NCBI GenBank assembly: GCA_044220635.1
Contig: JBGAQP010000002.1
Location: 138,582 to 202,581, forward strand
DNA: 64,000 bases
Direction: 5' to 3'
From: JBGAQP01 sp044220635
GTDB lineage: Bacteria; Pseudomonadota; Gammaproteobacteria; Burkholderiales; Usitatibacteraceae
Shown here: piece by piece, positions 25,815 to 33,936 of the stretch
Position numbering within the stretch: the first letter of the stretch is position 1
Layout of the letters: the number at the start of each line of letters is the position of its first letter
The notes under the pieces: model-generated
Databases searched by the model: none
What the model was told of the DNA's origin: nothing
The model's input: only the letters and a program-made list of their open reading frames with translations
Program-made: the position numbers and the translations under genes

Positions 25815-27544
25815 TACATCGAGATCGAACCTTCGCGGAACTCGGTCTTGTCGAGCCAGACGTTGACGAGCACGGGACGGCCGACGGTCGCGAGGCGGCG
25901 CGCCTCGGCAAGCGCCGCGGCCACGTCCTCGTCGCGCCGGATCTCGATGCCCGCCGCGCCGAAGCCCTTCGCGACCTCGTGGTAGGCCGTGCGCGCGAGC
26001 TCGGTGCCCACCGCGTCGCCGAGCATCTTCACCTGCGCGCGCGCGATCTGCGTCCAGCCCGCGTCGTTGCCCACCACCGCGATGACCGGCAGCCCGTGGC
26101 GCACGAAGGTGTCGAACTCCGCGAGCCCGTAGCCGCAGGCGCCGTCGCCCCACACGAGCCAGGTCTCCGCCTCGGGTCGTGCGGCTTGCGCGCCCAGCGA
26201 GAAGCCCGCGCCCACCCCGAGCGTGCCGAACGCGCCGGGGTCGAGCCAGGTGAGCGGTCCGCGCGGGCGCAGAATGTAAGAGGCGGTGGCGACGAAGTCG
26301 CCGCCGTCGGCGACGAAGACCGCGTTCTCCCCCGCAGCGGACTCGAGCGCGCGGAAGAAGCCGACGGGGTTCACGTACTCGCCGCGGACCGCGGCTTGCG
26401 CCTCGATCTCCTTCTCGCGCTCCGCGTCCCGGGCCGCGAGCGCCGCGATCCACTCGGGCCGGCGCGCGCCCTCGCCCATGCGCCCGGCGAGCGCGCCGAG
26501 GAAGCGACCCGCATCTCCGATCGCCTCGATCGAGGGCTTGCGGTTGAGCCGCGCATCGCGTGGGCTGCGGTTCGCGGCGATGAGGGTGGCGGATCGGCGT
26601 ACGTGCTTGCCGTAGTCGAGGCGGAAATCGCAGGGCACGCCCGCGAGGAGCACGCAATCGGCCTCGCGCAGCGCCTTGCGCCGCGCGTGGCGCATCTGCA
26701 GGGGCGAGTCGCGCCCGAGCAAGCCCCGCGCCATCCCGGAGAGATAGACCGGAACCCCGAGGCGCTCGACCGCGGCGGCGACCCGCGCGACCTCGCCCGC
26801 GGCGACCACCGCCTGGCTGCCGATCACGAAGAGCGGCTGCCTCGCGCCCGCGAGCGCCGCCGCCGCGCGCGCCACCACGCCTTCCGAAGCCACGGGAACC
26901 GGCACGCCCGATGCGACCGGCGAGTAGGGCTCGCGGCTTGCCGCGAACATCCGGTTCGCGTGGCGGTTCAGGTACCAGCGCAGCAGCCGGTCCGGGATCG
27001 AGGTCCCCTTGCCCGCCGCATCCGCGTACCAGCCGCGGATCAGCGTCTCGTCGTAGAGCAGGTCCACGGGGCATTCGACGAAGGCGGGTCCCGGAACGCC
27101 GCAAGCCGCCACGCGCAGCGCTTCCTCGACCGCGGGACCGAGGTCGGCCACGCGGCGCACCTGCTTCACGAGCTTCACGTGCGGGGCGACGAGCGGCTTC
27201 TGGTCGATGTCCTGGAGCGCGCCGCGCCCCTGCAGCGCCGTGGGCGCCGCACCCCCGAGGAGCACCACGGGAGATTGCGCGAGCTGCGCGTTCTTGAGCG
27301 CGGTGATGGTGTTCGTCAGCCCCGGCCCCGCGGTCACCGCGGCCACGCCCGGCGTGCCGGTGAGCCGCGCCACCGCGTCCGCGGCGAAGAGCGCCGTCGC
27401 CTCGTCGCGCGTGTCGAGCACGCGGATGCCGCGGCGTTTCGCTTCCACGAGGATCGGCGAGATGTGCCCGCCGCAGAGCGTGAAGAGGAACCGCACCCCG
27501 TGCGCCTGCAATGCCGCCGCGACCCGCTCGCCGCCGTGCTTCAT
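25814..27544 (-). CDS. ThDP-dependent lyase of the ILVBL/2-hydroxyacyl-CoA lyase type
   Basis: The 576-aa protein has the three-domain acetohydroxy-acid-synthase fold. The N-terminal pyrimidine-binding domain carries the catalytic glutamate (TRDEATALFAADA). The C-terminal ThDP/Mg motif is GDGACGYGLAEFDTF with NDAGW. The sequence LCGGHISPIL at the N-terminus is typical of acetolactate-synthase-like ILVBL proteins (HACL2), not of biosynthetic IlvB. There is no regulatory ilvH gene nearby. Its start overlaps the stop of an acyl-CoA ligase gene (ATGA). The two could activate and then cleave a 2-hydroxy acid to formyl-CoA and an aldehyde, or run in a related carboligation; this is inferred from context. 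Confidence 0.86.
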   Translation of the reverse strand: MKHGGERVAAALQAHGVRFLFTLCGGHISPILVEAKRRGIRVLDTRDEATALFAADAVARLTGTPGVAAVTAGPGLTNTITALKNAQLAQSPVVLLGGAAPTALQGRGALQDIDQKPLVAPHVKLVKQVRRVADLGPAVEEALRVAACGVPGPAFVECPVDLLYDETLIRGWYADAAGKGTSIPDRLLRWYLNRHANRMFAASREPYSPVASGVPVPVASEGVVARAAAALAGARQPLFVIGSQAVVAAGEVARVAAAVERLGVPVYLSGMARGLLGRDSPLQMRHARRKALREADCVLLAGVPCDFRLDYGKHVRRSATLIAANRSPRDARLNRKPSIEAIGDAGRFLGALAGRMGEGARRPEWIAALAARDAEREKEIEAQAAVRGEYVNPVGFFRALESAAGENAVFVADGGDFVATASYILRPRGPLTWLDPGAFGTLGVGAGFSLGAQAARPEAETWLVWGDGACGYGLAEFDTFVRHGLPVIAVVGNDAGWTQIARAQVKMLGDAVGTELARTAYHEVAKGFGAAGIEIRRDEDVAAALAEARRLATVGRPVLVNVWLDKTEFREGSISM

Positions 27545-29235
27545 TTCCCCGCCTCCTTCCCCGCCGCTTCTTCCGCGAGCGCCCGGTAGTCGATCTTGCC
27601 CACGCGAGTGGTGGGCAGGCTCGCGCGAAACTCGACCTCGCGCGGGCACGACCACTTGATCAGCTCCGCCCGGCAGTGGGCGACGAGCTCCTCGGCGAGC
27701 GCGGGCGTGGCCGCGTTCGGGTCCTTCGTCACGACGAAGGCCTTCACGCGCTCGACCTGCTGCGGATCGGGCACGCCCACGACGCAGGCATCCTTCACCG
27801 CCGGGTGCCGGTAGAGCACCGCCTCGACCTGCGCGGGATAGACGTTGAATCCCGAGGACTTGATCATGCGCTTCAGGCGCACGCCGAAGTAGAAGAACCC
27901 GTCGGCGTCCATGCGCCCCAGGTCGCCCGTGTGCAGCCAGGTGCGGCCATCGGCGTGGCGCCTGAGCGCCTGCGCGGTGGCCTCCGCGTCGTCGAGATAG
28001 CCCATCATCACCGCGGGCCCCGCGATGCAGATCTCGCCTTCCTCGCCGGGAGGAAGCTCCTCGGTCGTGCCCACGCGGCAGATCTTGGCGAGCATGTCGG
28101 GGAACGGAATGCCGATCGAGCCCTCGCGGTACTCGCCCACGGGCATCGCCATGATCCCGGTCACGGCCTCGGTGAGCCCGTAGCCCTCGAGGAGCTTCAC
28201 GCTGCCGCCGCGCGAGGCGACGAGCCGCTCGAAGCGCTCCTTCACCGGGCGGGGCAGCGTGTCCGCGCCGGAGAAGGCGGCCTTGAGGCAGGAGAGGTCG
28301 GTCCTCGCGAGCGCCGGGTCGCGCGAAAGCGCGTCGAAGAGCGTGGGCACGCCCACGAGCAGGTTCGGGCGCTTCTCGCCGATCAGCTTCGCCACGGTCT
28401 CCGGTGTGAAGGTGGGCACGAGGATCGACTTTCCCCCGCCCATGAACGCGGCGTTCACGCACACGCCGAGGCCGAAGCCGTGGAAGATCGGCAGGATCGC
28501 GAGGATCGAATCGCCGCCGTGCAGCCCCGCCCAGGTGGCCGCCTGCAGGCCCTCGGCGAGGATGTTGCGGTTGGACAGGAGGATGCCTTTCGGCAGTCCC
28601 GTGGTGCCGCCCGAGAAGAGGATCGCCGCGGGATCGGCGGGGCCGGTGCCGCCGCGCGGCGCCCGCGGGAAGCCGCGCGCCATCAGCTCCTTCCACCACG
28701 CGACGCGATCGTCGGCCGGCACCGGGGGGATCCTGCGGCCCTTCGTCGCCCAGAAGCCGAGCTTCTTGAGGGGCGGGAGGTAGTCGGGAATGCGCGCGAG
28801 CACGATCCTTTCGAGGGGCAGGTCCGCGGGCAGCGCCGCGAAGGTGCCGTAGAAGGCGTCGAGCGTGAGCGCGATCCGCGCGCGGCTCGAGCGCAGGTAG
28901 TGCGCCACCTCCGAGGTCGTGGACAGCGGGTGGATCATCGCCGGCACGGCGCCGAGCTTGTTCGCGGCGTAGAACGCCGCCACCCCCTGGGGCGAGGTGG
29001 GCATCGACACGAGGAGCCGATCGCCCTTCGCGAGCCCGATCCCCGCGAGCGCGTCCGCCGTGCGGTCGATGAGCGCGAGGAACTCGGCGTAGCTCGCCTC
29101 GGTCCCGAGGAAATCCCACGCGATCGCCGCCGGGGACCTGGCGGCGGTCGCGGCCACCGCCTCGTAGAGCGTGTGCTCCGGATAGTCGAGCGTGGCGGGG
29201 GAATCGCCGTAGAATCTCAGCCAGGGTCGTTCCAT
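27541..29235 (-). CDS. AMP-forming acyl-CoA ligase
   Basis: The 564-aa adenylate-forming enzyme has ATP-binding loop FSGGTTGLPKG, EGYGLTEA, TGDLGRMDADGF, and the C-terminal lysine in TRVGKIDYRAL. It activates a carboxylic acid to its CoA thioester. The long N-terminus and acceptor region resemble medium/long-chain or aryl acid ligases; chain length cannot be predicted reliably. It is the promoter-proximal gene of a two-gene operon with the ThDP lyase. It is divergent from the secreted protein gene at 29319. Confidence 0.9.
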   Translation of the reverse strand: MERPWLRFYGDSPATLDYPEHTLYEAVAATAARSPAAIAWDFLGTEASYAEFLALIDRTADALAGIGLAKGDRLLVSMPTSPQGVAAFYAANKLGAVPAMIHPLSTTSEVAHYLRSSRARIALTLDAFYGTFAALPADLPLERIVLARIPDYLPPLKKLGFWATKGRRIPPVPADDRVAWWKELMARGFPRAPRGGTGPADPAAILFSGGTTGLPKGILLSNRNILAEGLQAATWAGLHGGDSILAILPIFHGFGLGVCVNAAFMGGGKSILVPTFTPETVAKLIGEKRPNLLVGVPTLFDALSRDPALARTDLSCLKAAFSGADTLPRPVKERFERLVASRGGSVKLLEGYGLTEAVTGIMAMPVGEYREGSIGIPFPDMLAKICRVGTTEELPPGEEGEICIAGPAVMMGYLDDAEATAQALRRHADGRTWLHTGDLGRMDADGFFYFGVRLKRMIKSSGFNVYPAQVEAVLYRHPAVKDACVVGVPDPQQVERVKAFVVTKDPNAATPALAEELVAHCRAELIKWSCPREVEFRASLPTTRVGKIDYRALAEEAAGKEAGK

Positions 29236-29318
29236 CGGCCCATTGTGTCCATCGCGCGGGGCGGCGGTCTGACGCCGATCAAGTCCCGGCTCCCGCGCGC
29301 GCCGTCGAAGGAGGCACC

Positions 29319-29831
29319 ATGAACGCTCGCATCGCCCTCGGTTTCGCCCTGGCGGCCCTGGCCGCCGCCCTGCCCGCCCGGGCCTGGGTCCCCAATGCCT
29401 GCGACGCCGTGCCGAAGGCGCAGGTCGAGTCCGCCACGGGGCTCAAGGTGCTCAAGGTGGCCCACGTCGCCATCCCCAAGGTCGCGCCCCACACGAAGTC
29501 CACCTGCCATTTCTCGATGGGCACCGCGGACACCGGGCCGAAGCCGAGGACCATCGTCCAGTTCACGCAGCGGGCTGATCCCGCGGCCATGGCGGCCTGG
29601 TTCGACGCCAACGTCCGCGGCGGATCGAGCGGGCGGCGCGCCGAGAAGGTCGCGGGCGTGGGCGAGGAAGCCTACTGGATCGGAGAACCCCTCAAGCAGC
29701 TCTTCGCCCGCAAGGGCCGGTACGCGGTGACGGTCCAGGTGATCGCGCTCGCCACCGAGACCGACGAGCTCGACCAGGCGAAGCGCGTGGCGGCACTCGC
29801 CCTTCCGGCCCTCGAGCCCAAGGTCCCATGA
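29319..29831 (+). CDS. Small secreted protein linked to hutU
   Basis: The 170-aa protein has a signal peptide (1-22, PARA-W). The mature part contains two cysteines (NACDAV, TCHFSM) and ends with a helix. Its general plan is similar to the secreted protein at 22216-22671: ACD/T start, alternating strands, second Cys about 40 residues on. The stop codon overlaps the hutU ATG (ATGA), so expression is tied to urocanate hydratase. AAGGAGG precedes the start. No family name can be given with confidence; a periplasmic role in uptake or envelope stress is possible. Confidence 0.75.
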   Translation: MNARIALGFALAALAAALPARAWVPNACDAVPKAQVESATGLKVLKVAHVAIPKVAPHTKSTCHFSMGTADTGPKPRTIVQFTQRADPAAMAAWFDANVRGGSSGRRAEKVAGVGEEAYWIGEPLKQLFARKGRYAVTVQVIALATETDELDQAKRVAALALPALEPKVP

Positions 29832-31516
29832 CCCATCGCGCGATCGGCGACGCCTCGCGCATCGTCCGCGCCCCGCGCGGCACGGTGCTTTCCTGCCGCA
29901 GCTGGCTCACGGAGGCGCCGTACCGGATGATCCAGAACAACCTCGACCCCGAGGTGGCGGAGAACCCCGCCGAGCTCGTGGTCTACGGGGGCATCGGGCG
30001 CGCGGCGCGCGACTGGGAGTGCTACGACGCGATCCTCGCGACCCTGAGGACGCTCGGCGATGACGAGTCGCTGCTCGTGCAGTCCGGCAAGCCCGTCGCG
30101 GTCTTCCGCACCCACGCGGACGCGCCCCGCGTGCTGATCGCGAACTCCAACCTCGTGCCCCACTGGGCGACCTGGGACCATTTCCACGAGCTCGACCGCA
30201 AGGGCCTCATGATGTTCGGCCAGATGACCGCGGGCTCGTGGATCTACATCGGCTCCCAGGGCATCGTCCAGGGCACCTACGAGACCTTCGCCGAGGCGAT
30301 GCGCCAGCACTACGGCGGCGCGGCCGCGGGCCGCTGGATCCTCACCGCGGGGCTCGGTGGCATGGGCGGGGCGCAGCCGCTCGCCGCGACCATGGCCGGC
30401 GCCTCGATGCTCGCCATCGAGTGCCGCCAGTCGCGCATCGACATGCGGCTTCGCACCGGCTACCTCGACCGACAGGCCGCCACGCTCGACGAGGCGCTCG
30501 CGATGCTCGCGACGGCCCGCGACCGGCGCGAGGCGCTCTCCGTGGGGCTGCTGGGCAACGCCGCCGAGGTCCTGCCCGAAATCGTGCGCCGCGGCGTGCG
30601 CCCCGACCTCGTCACCGACCAGACCTCGGCCCACGACCTCGTGAACGGCTACCTCCCCGCGGGCTGGAGCGTGGAGCGCTGGGACGCGGAGCGCTCGGCG
30701 AACCCGAAAGGGGTGGAGGCCGCGGCGCGCGCCTCGATCCGCGTCCACGTGCAGGCGATGCTCGCGCTGCACGCCCGGGGCATCCCGACCGTCGATTACG
30801 GCAACAACATCCGCCAGGTCGCGAAGGACGAGGGCGTGGCCGACGCCTTCGCCTTCCCCGGCTTCGTCCCCGCCTACATCCGCCCGCTCTTCTGCGAGGG
30901 CAAGGGACCGTTCCGCTGGGTCGCGCTCTCCGGCGACCCGGAGGACATCCACCGCACCGACGAGAAGGTGAAGGCGCTCTTTCCCGGGGACGCGCACCTG
31001 CACCGCTGGCTCGGCATGGCCCGCGAGCGCATCCAGTACCAGGGGCTCCCCGCGCGCATCTGCTGGCTGGGCCTGGGCGAGCGCCACCTCGCCGGCCTCG
31101 CCTTCAACGAGATGGTGGCCCGGGGCGAACTGAAGGCCCCCATCGTGATCGGCCGCGACCACCTCGACACGGGCTCCGTCGCGAGCCCGAACCGCGAGAC
31201 CGAGGCGATGAAGGACGGCTCGGACGCGGTTTCGGACTGGCCGCTGCTGAACGCCCTGCTCTCGACGGCGGGCGGGGCGACCTGGGTGTCGATCCACCAC
31301 GGCGGCGGCGTGGGCATGGGCTTCTCGCAGCACGCCGGCGTCGTGATCGTGTGCGACGGCACGCCCGCCGCGGCGCGCCGCCTCGAGCGGGTGCTGTGGA
31401 ACGACCCGGCGCTCGGGGTGGTCCGCCACGCCGACGCCGGCTACGAGTCGGCGCGGGAAGTGGCCGGGCGCCTCGGCCTCGTGATGCCGATGGCCGGCCG
31501 CCGGGCTCCGCCGTGA
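29828..31516 (+). CDS. hutU: Urocanate hydratase
   Basis: The 562-aa NAD+-dependent enzyme converts urocanate to 4-imidazolone-5-propanoate, the second step of histidine degradation. Family blocks include MIQNNLDPEVAENP, TAGSWIYIGSQGI, GLGGMGGAQPLAA, DQTSAHD and HHGGGVGMGFSQHAG. Its length is normal. It overlaps the secreted-protein gene upstream and the LysR regulator downstream (GTGA), making a three-gene unit. Confidence 0.96.
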   Translation: MTHRAIGDASRIVRAPRGTVLSCRSWLTEAPYRMIQNNLDPEVAENPAELVVYGGIGRAARDWECYDAILATLRTLGDDESLLVQSGKPVAVFRTHADAPRVLIANSNLVPHWATWDHFHELDRKGLMMFGQMTAGSWIYIGSQGIVQGTYETFAEAMRQHYGGAAAGRWILTAGLGGMGGAQPLAATMAGASMLAIECRQSRIDMRLRTGYLDRQAATLDEALAMLATARDRREALSVGLLGNAAEVLPEIVRRGVRPDLVTDQTSAHDLVNGYLPAGWSVERWDAERSANPKGVEAAARASIRVHVQAMLALHARGIPTVDYGNNIRQVAKDEGVADAFAFPGFVPAYIRPLFCEGKGPFRWVALSGDPEDIHRTDEKVKALFPGDAHLHRWLGMARERIQYQGLPARICWLGLGERHLAGLAFNEMVARGELKAPIVIGRDHLDTGSVASPNRETEAMKDGSDAVSDWPLLNALLSTAGGATWVSIHHGGGVGMGFSQHAGVVIVCDGTPAAARRLERVLWNDPALGVVRHADAGYESAREVAGRLGLVMPMAGRRAPP

Positions 31517-32418
31517 CCTCGTCCCACGCCCCGGACCTCGCCTCGCTCGCCCTCTTCATCCGCATCGCCGAGACGGGAAGCATCACCAAGGCGGCCGCGC
31601 AGTCGCACCTCGCGCTCGCCGCCGCGAGCCGGCGCGTCGCGCTGCTGGAATCGCGCCTCGGGGTGAAGCTGCTCGAGCGCACCGCCCGGGGGGTCGAGTT
31701 CACGCCCGCCGGCACCGCGATGCTCGCCCACGCGCGCCACATCCTCGGCCACGTGAACCGCCTGCAGGCCGAGCTCGCCGACTACACGAAGGGCGGCAAG
31801 GGGCTCGTGCGCATCCAGGCGAACTCCTCCGCGCTCGCGCAGTTCCTTCCCGAGGAGCTCGCGCGCTTCTCCCGGGACTTTCCCGGCGCCAAGATCGCGC
31901 TCCTCGAGCGGCGCAGCGTGAGCATCGTGCGGGCCCTGCGCGAGGGCGAGACCGACCTGGGCATCGTCATCGAGGGCACCGCGACCGAGGGCCTCGCCTG
32001 CTTCGAGTGCCGCACCGACCGGCTGGTCGCGGTCGTGCCCCGCAACCACCGCCTCAAGGGGCGCCAGGTCGCCTTCGCGAAGCTCCTCGACGACGACTTC
32101 GTGGGCCTGGAGGGCAACACCGCGATCTCGCAGCTCCTCGCCCAGAAGGCCGCCGCCGCGGGCAAGCCGCTCCGGCTGCGCGTGCAGGTCAACAGCTTCG
32201 ACGTCGTGGGCCGGATGATCCAGGCGGGCCTGGGCATCGGCGTGCTCCCCGAGGTCGCGGCCCGCGCCTTCGCCGACACCCTCGGCCTGAGGGTCATCGC
32301 GCTCTCGGACGCCTGGGCGCGCCGGCGCATGCTCCTGTGCGCGCGCGACCTCGAGAAGCTCCCGCCGCTTTCGCGCCGCCTCGCCGACCACCTCCTCGGG
32401 GCCTGCCCCTCCCGCTGA
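31513..32418 (+). CDS. LysR-family regulator, likely of histidine utilisation
   Basis: The 301-aa protein has an N-terminal winged HTH (about 8-66, with TGSITKAAAQSHLALAAASRRVALLE) and a LysR substrate-binding domain. It starts with GTG overlapping the hutU stop. LysR-type genes often regulate neighbours. Here no HutC-type repressor is seen beside the hut genes, so this protein is the best candidate for hut control. That is inferred from linkage only; it could also control the glyoxylate genes immediately downstream. Confidence 0.9.
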   Translation: MTSSHAPDLASLALFIRIAETGSITKAAAQSHLALAAASRRVALLESRLGVKLLERTARGVEFTPAGTAMLAHARHILGHVNRLQAELADYTKGGKGLVRIQANSSALAQFLPEELARFSRDFPGAKIALLERRSVSIVRALREGETDLGIVIEGTATEGLACFECRTDRLVAVVPRNHRLKGRQVAFAKLLDDDFVGLEGNTAISQLLAQKAAAAGKPLRLRVQVNSFDVVGRMIQAGLGIGVLPEVAARAFADTLGLRVIALSDAWARRRMLLCARDLEKLPPLSRRLADHLLGACPSR

Positions 32419-32489
32419 TCCCTTCGCGTTTCGCGAAGGCTTCCTTGCCCGAATTCCGATTCCGGCCGCGCGCCGGACATGCGAGAGTT

Positions 32490-32502
32490 TTGCGCACTGC
32501 AA
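32490..32502. promoter_or_regulatory. TTGC-N5-GCAA dyad upstream of aceA
   Basis: TTGC-GCACT-GCAA lies 25 nt before the aceA start codon, between the LysR gene and aceA. Symmetric TTGC/GCAA sites are used by RamB/ScfR-type regulators of acetate and glyoxylate genes in other bacteria. The match is suggestive only. Confidence 0.4.
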
Positions 32503-32527
32503 CAACCCCGCGGACAAGGAGCGTCGC

Positions 32528-33856
32528 ATGAGCATCCGGGAAGTCGAGATCGCACGCATCAAGAAGGACTGGGCCGAGAACCCCCGCTGGAAGGGCATCA
32601 GGCGCGGCTACGCCGCGGAGGACGTCTTCCGCCTGCGCGGCAGCGTCGCCGTCGAGCACACGCTCGCGCGCCGCGGCGCCGAGAAGCTCTGGCGCATGAT
32701 GCACGAGCGCCCCTTCGTGAATTCCCTCGGCGCGCTCACCGGCAACCAGGCGATGCAGCAGGTGCGCGCGGGCGTGCCCGCGATCTACCTCTCGGGCTGG
32801 CAGGTCGCCGCCGACGCGAACGACTCGCTCGCCATGTACCCCGACCAGTCGCTCTACGCGACCACGAGCGTGCCCACGGTCGTCAAGCGCATCAACGCGG
32901 CGCTCCAGCGCTGCGACCAGATCGACCACGCCGAGGGCAAGGGCGAGATCGACTGGTTCGCCCCGATCGTCGCCGACGCCGAGGCGGGCTTCGGCGGCGT
33001 CCTGAACGCCTTCGAGCTGATGAAGGCCATGATCGAGGCGGGGGCGGCGGGCGTGCACTTCGAGGACCAGCTCGCCTCCGTGAAGAAGTGCGGCCACATG
33101 GGCGGCAAGGTGCTCGTGCCCACGCAGGAGGCGGTGCAGAAGCTCGTCGCCGCGCGGCTCGCGGCCGACGTGATGGGCGTGCCCACGATCGTGCTCGCGC
33201 GCACCGACGCCGAGGCGGCCGACCTCGTCACCTCGGACGTGGACGAGAACGACCGGCCCTTCCTCACCGGGGAGCGCACGCCCGAGGGCTTCTTCCGCAC
33301 GCGCAAGGGGTTCGACCAGGCGCTCTCGCGCGGCATCGCCTACGCCGAGTACGCCGACCTCGTGTGGTGCGAGACCGGCACCCCGGACCTGGATTTCGCC
33401 CGCCGCTTCGCCGAGGGCGTGAAGAAGAAGTACCCGGACCGGATGCTCGCCTACAACTGCTCGCCCTCGTTCAACTGGAAGAAGAACCTCGACGACGCGA
33501 CGATCGCGAAGTTCCAGCGCGAGCTGGGGGCCATGGGCTACAAGTTCCAGTTCATCACGCTCGCGGGCTTCCACGCGCTGAACTACGGCATGTTCGACCT
33601 CGCCTACGGCTACGCGCGCGAGAACATGACCGCGTTCGTGAAGCTCCAGCAGGCGGAGTTCGCCGCCGCCGAGCGCGGCTTCACCGCGGTCAAGCACCAG
33701 CGCGAGGTGGGCACGGGCTACTTCGACGACGTGACCCAGGTGATCCAGGCCGGCAAGTCCTCGACGACGGCGCTGCACGGCTCGACCGAGGACGAGCAGT
33801 TCTTCGAGGAGGAGAAAGCGCACGCGGCGCCCGCCAAGGAGCCCGCGGCGGCCTGA
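32528..33856 (+). CDS. aceA: Isocitrate lyase
   Basis: The 442-aa enzyme splits isocitrate to glyoxylate and succinate, the first glyoxylate-shunt step. The catalytic motif KKCGH is in SVKKCGHMGGKVL; the metal-binding DAEAGFGG and the FNCSPSFNW-like block (YNCSPSFNWKKN) are present. AAGGAGC precedes the start. The length fits the bacterial AceA family. It lies directly before malate synthase, separated by a strong hairpin. Confidence 0.97.
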   Translation: MSIREVEIARIKKDWAENPRWKGIRRGYAAEDVFRLRGSVAVEHTLARRGAEKLWRMMHERPFVNSLGALTGNQAMQQVRAGVPAIYLSGWQVAADANDSLAMYPDQSLYATTSVPTVVKRINAALQRCDQIDHAEGKGEIDWFAPIVADAEAGFGGVLNAFELMKAMIEAGAAGVHFEDQLASVKKCGHMGGKVLVPTQEAVQKLVAARLAADVMGVPTIVLARTDAEAADLVTSDVDENDRPFLTGERTPEGFFRTRKGFDQALSRGIAYAEYADLVWCETGTPDLDFARRFAEGVKKKYPDRMLAYNCSPSFNWKKNLDDATIAKFQRELGAMGYKFQFITLAGFHALNYGMFDLAYGYARENMTAFVKLQQAEFAAAERGFTAVKHQREVGTGYFDDVTQVIQAGKSSTTALHGSTEDEQFFEEEKAHAAPAKEPAAA

Positions 33857-33864
33857 GGGCGAGC

Positions 33865-33894
33865 GGCGCCCGCGGCCCCCGGGCCGCGGGCGCC
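33865..33894. terminator. 14-bp perfect hairpin between aceA and aceB
   Basis: GGCGCCCGCGGCCC pairs perfectly with GGGCCGCGGGCGCC across a 2-nt gap. No U-run follows. It may stabilise the aceA mRNA or partially terminate, setting the aceA:aceB ratio. Confidence 0.6.
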
Positions 33895-33936
33895 CTTCCG
33901 GGCCGCACCCGCCGTCGATCGAGGAGGAGGCAGACC

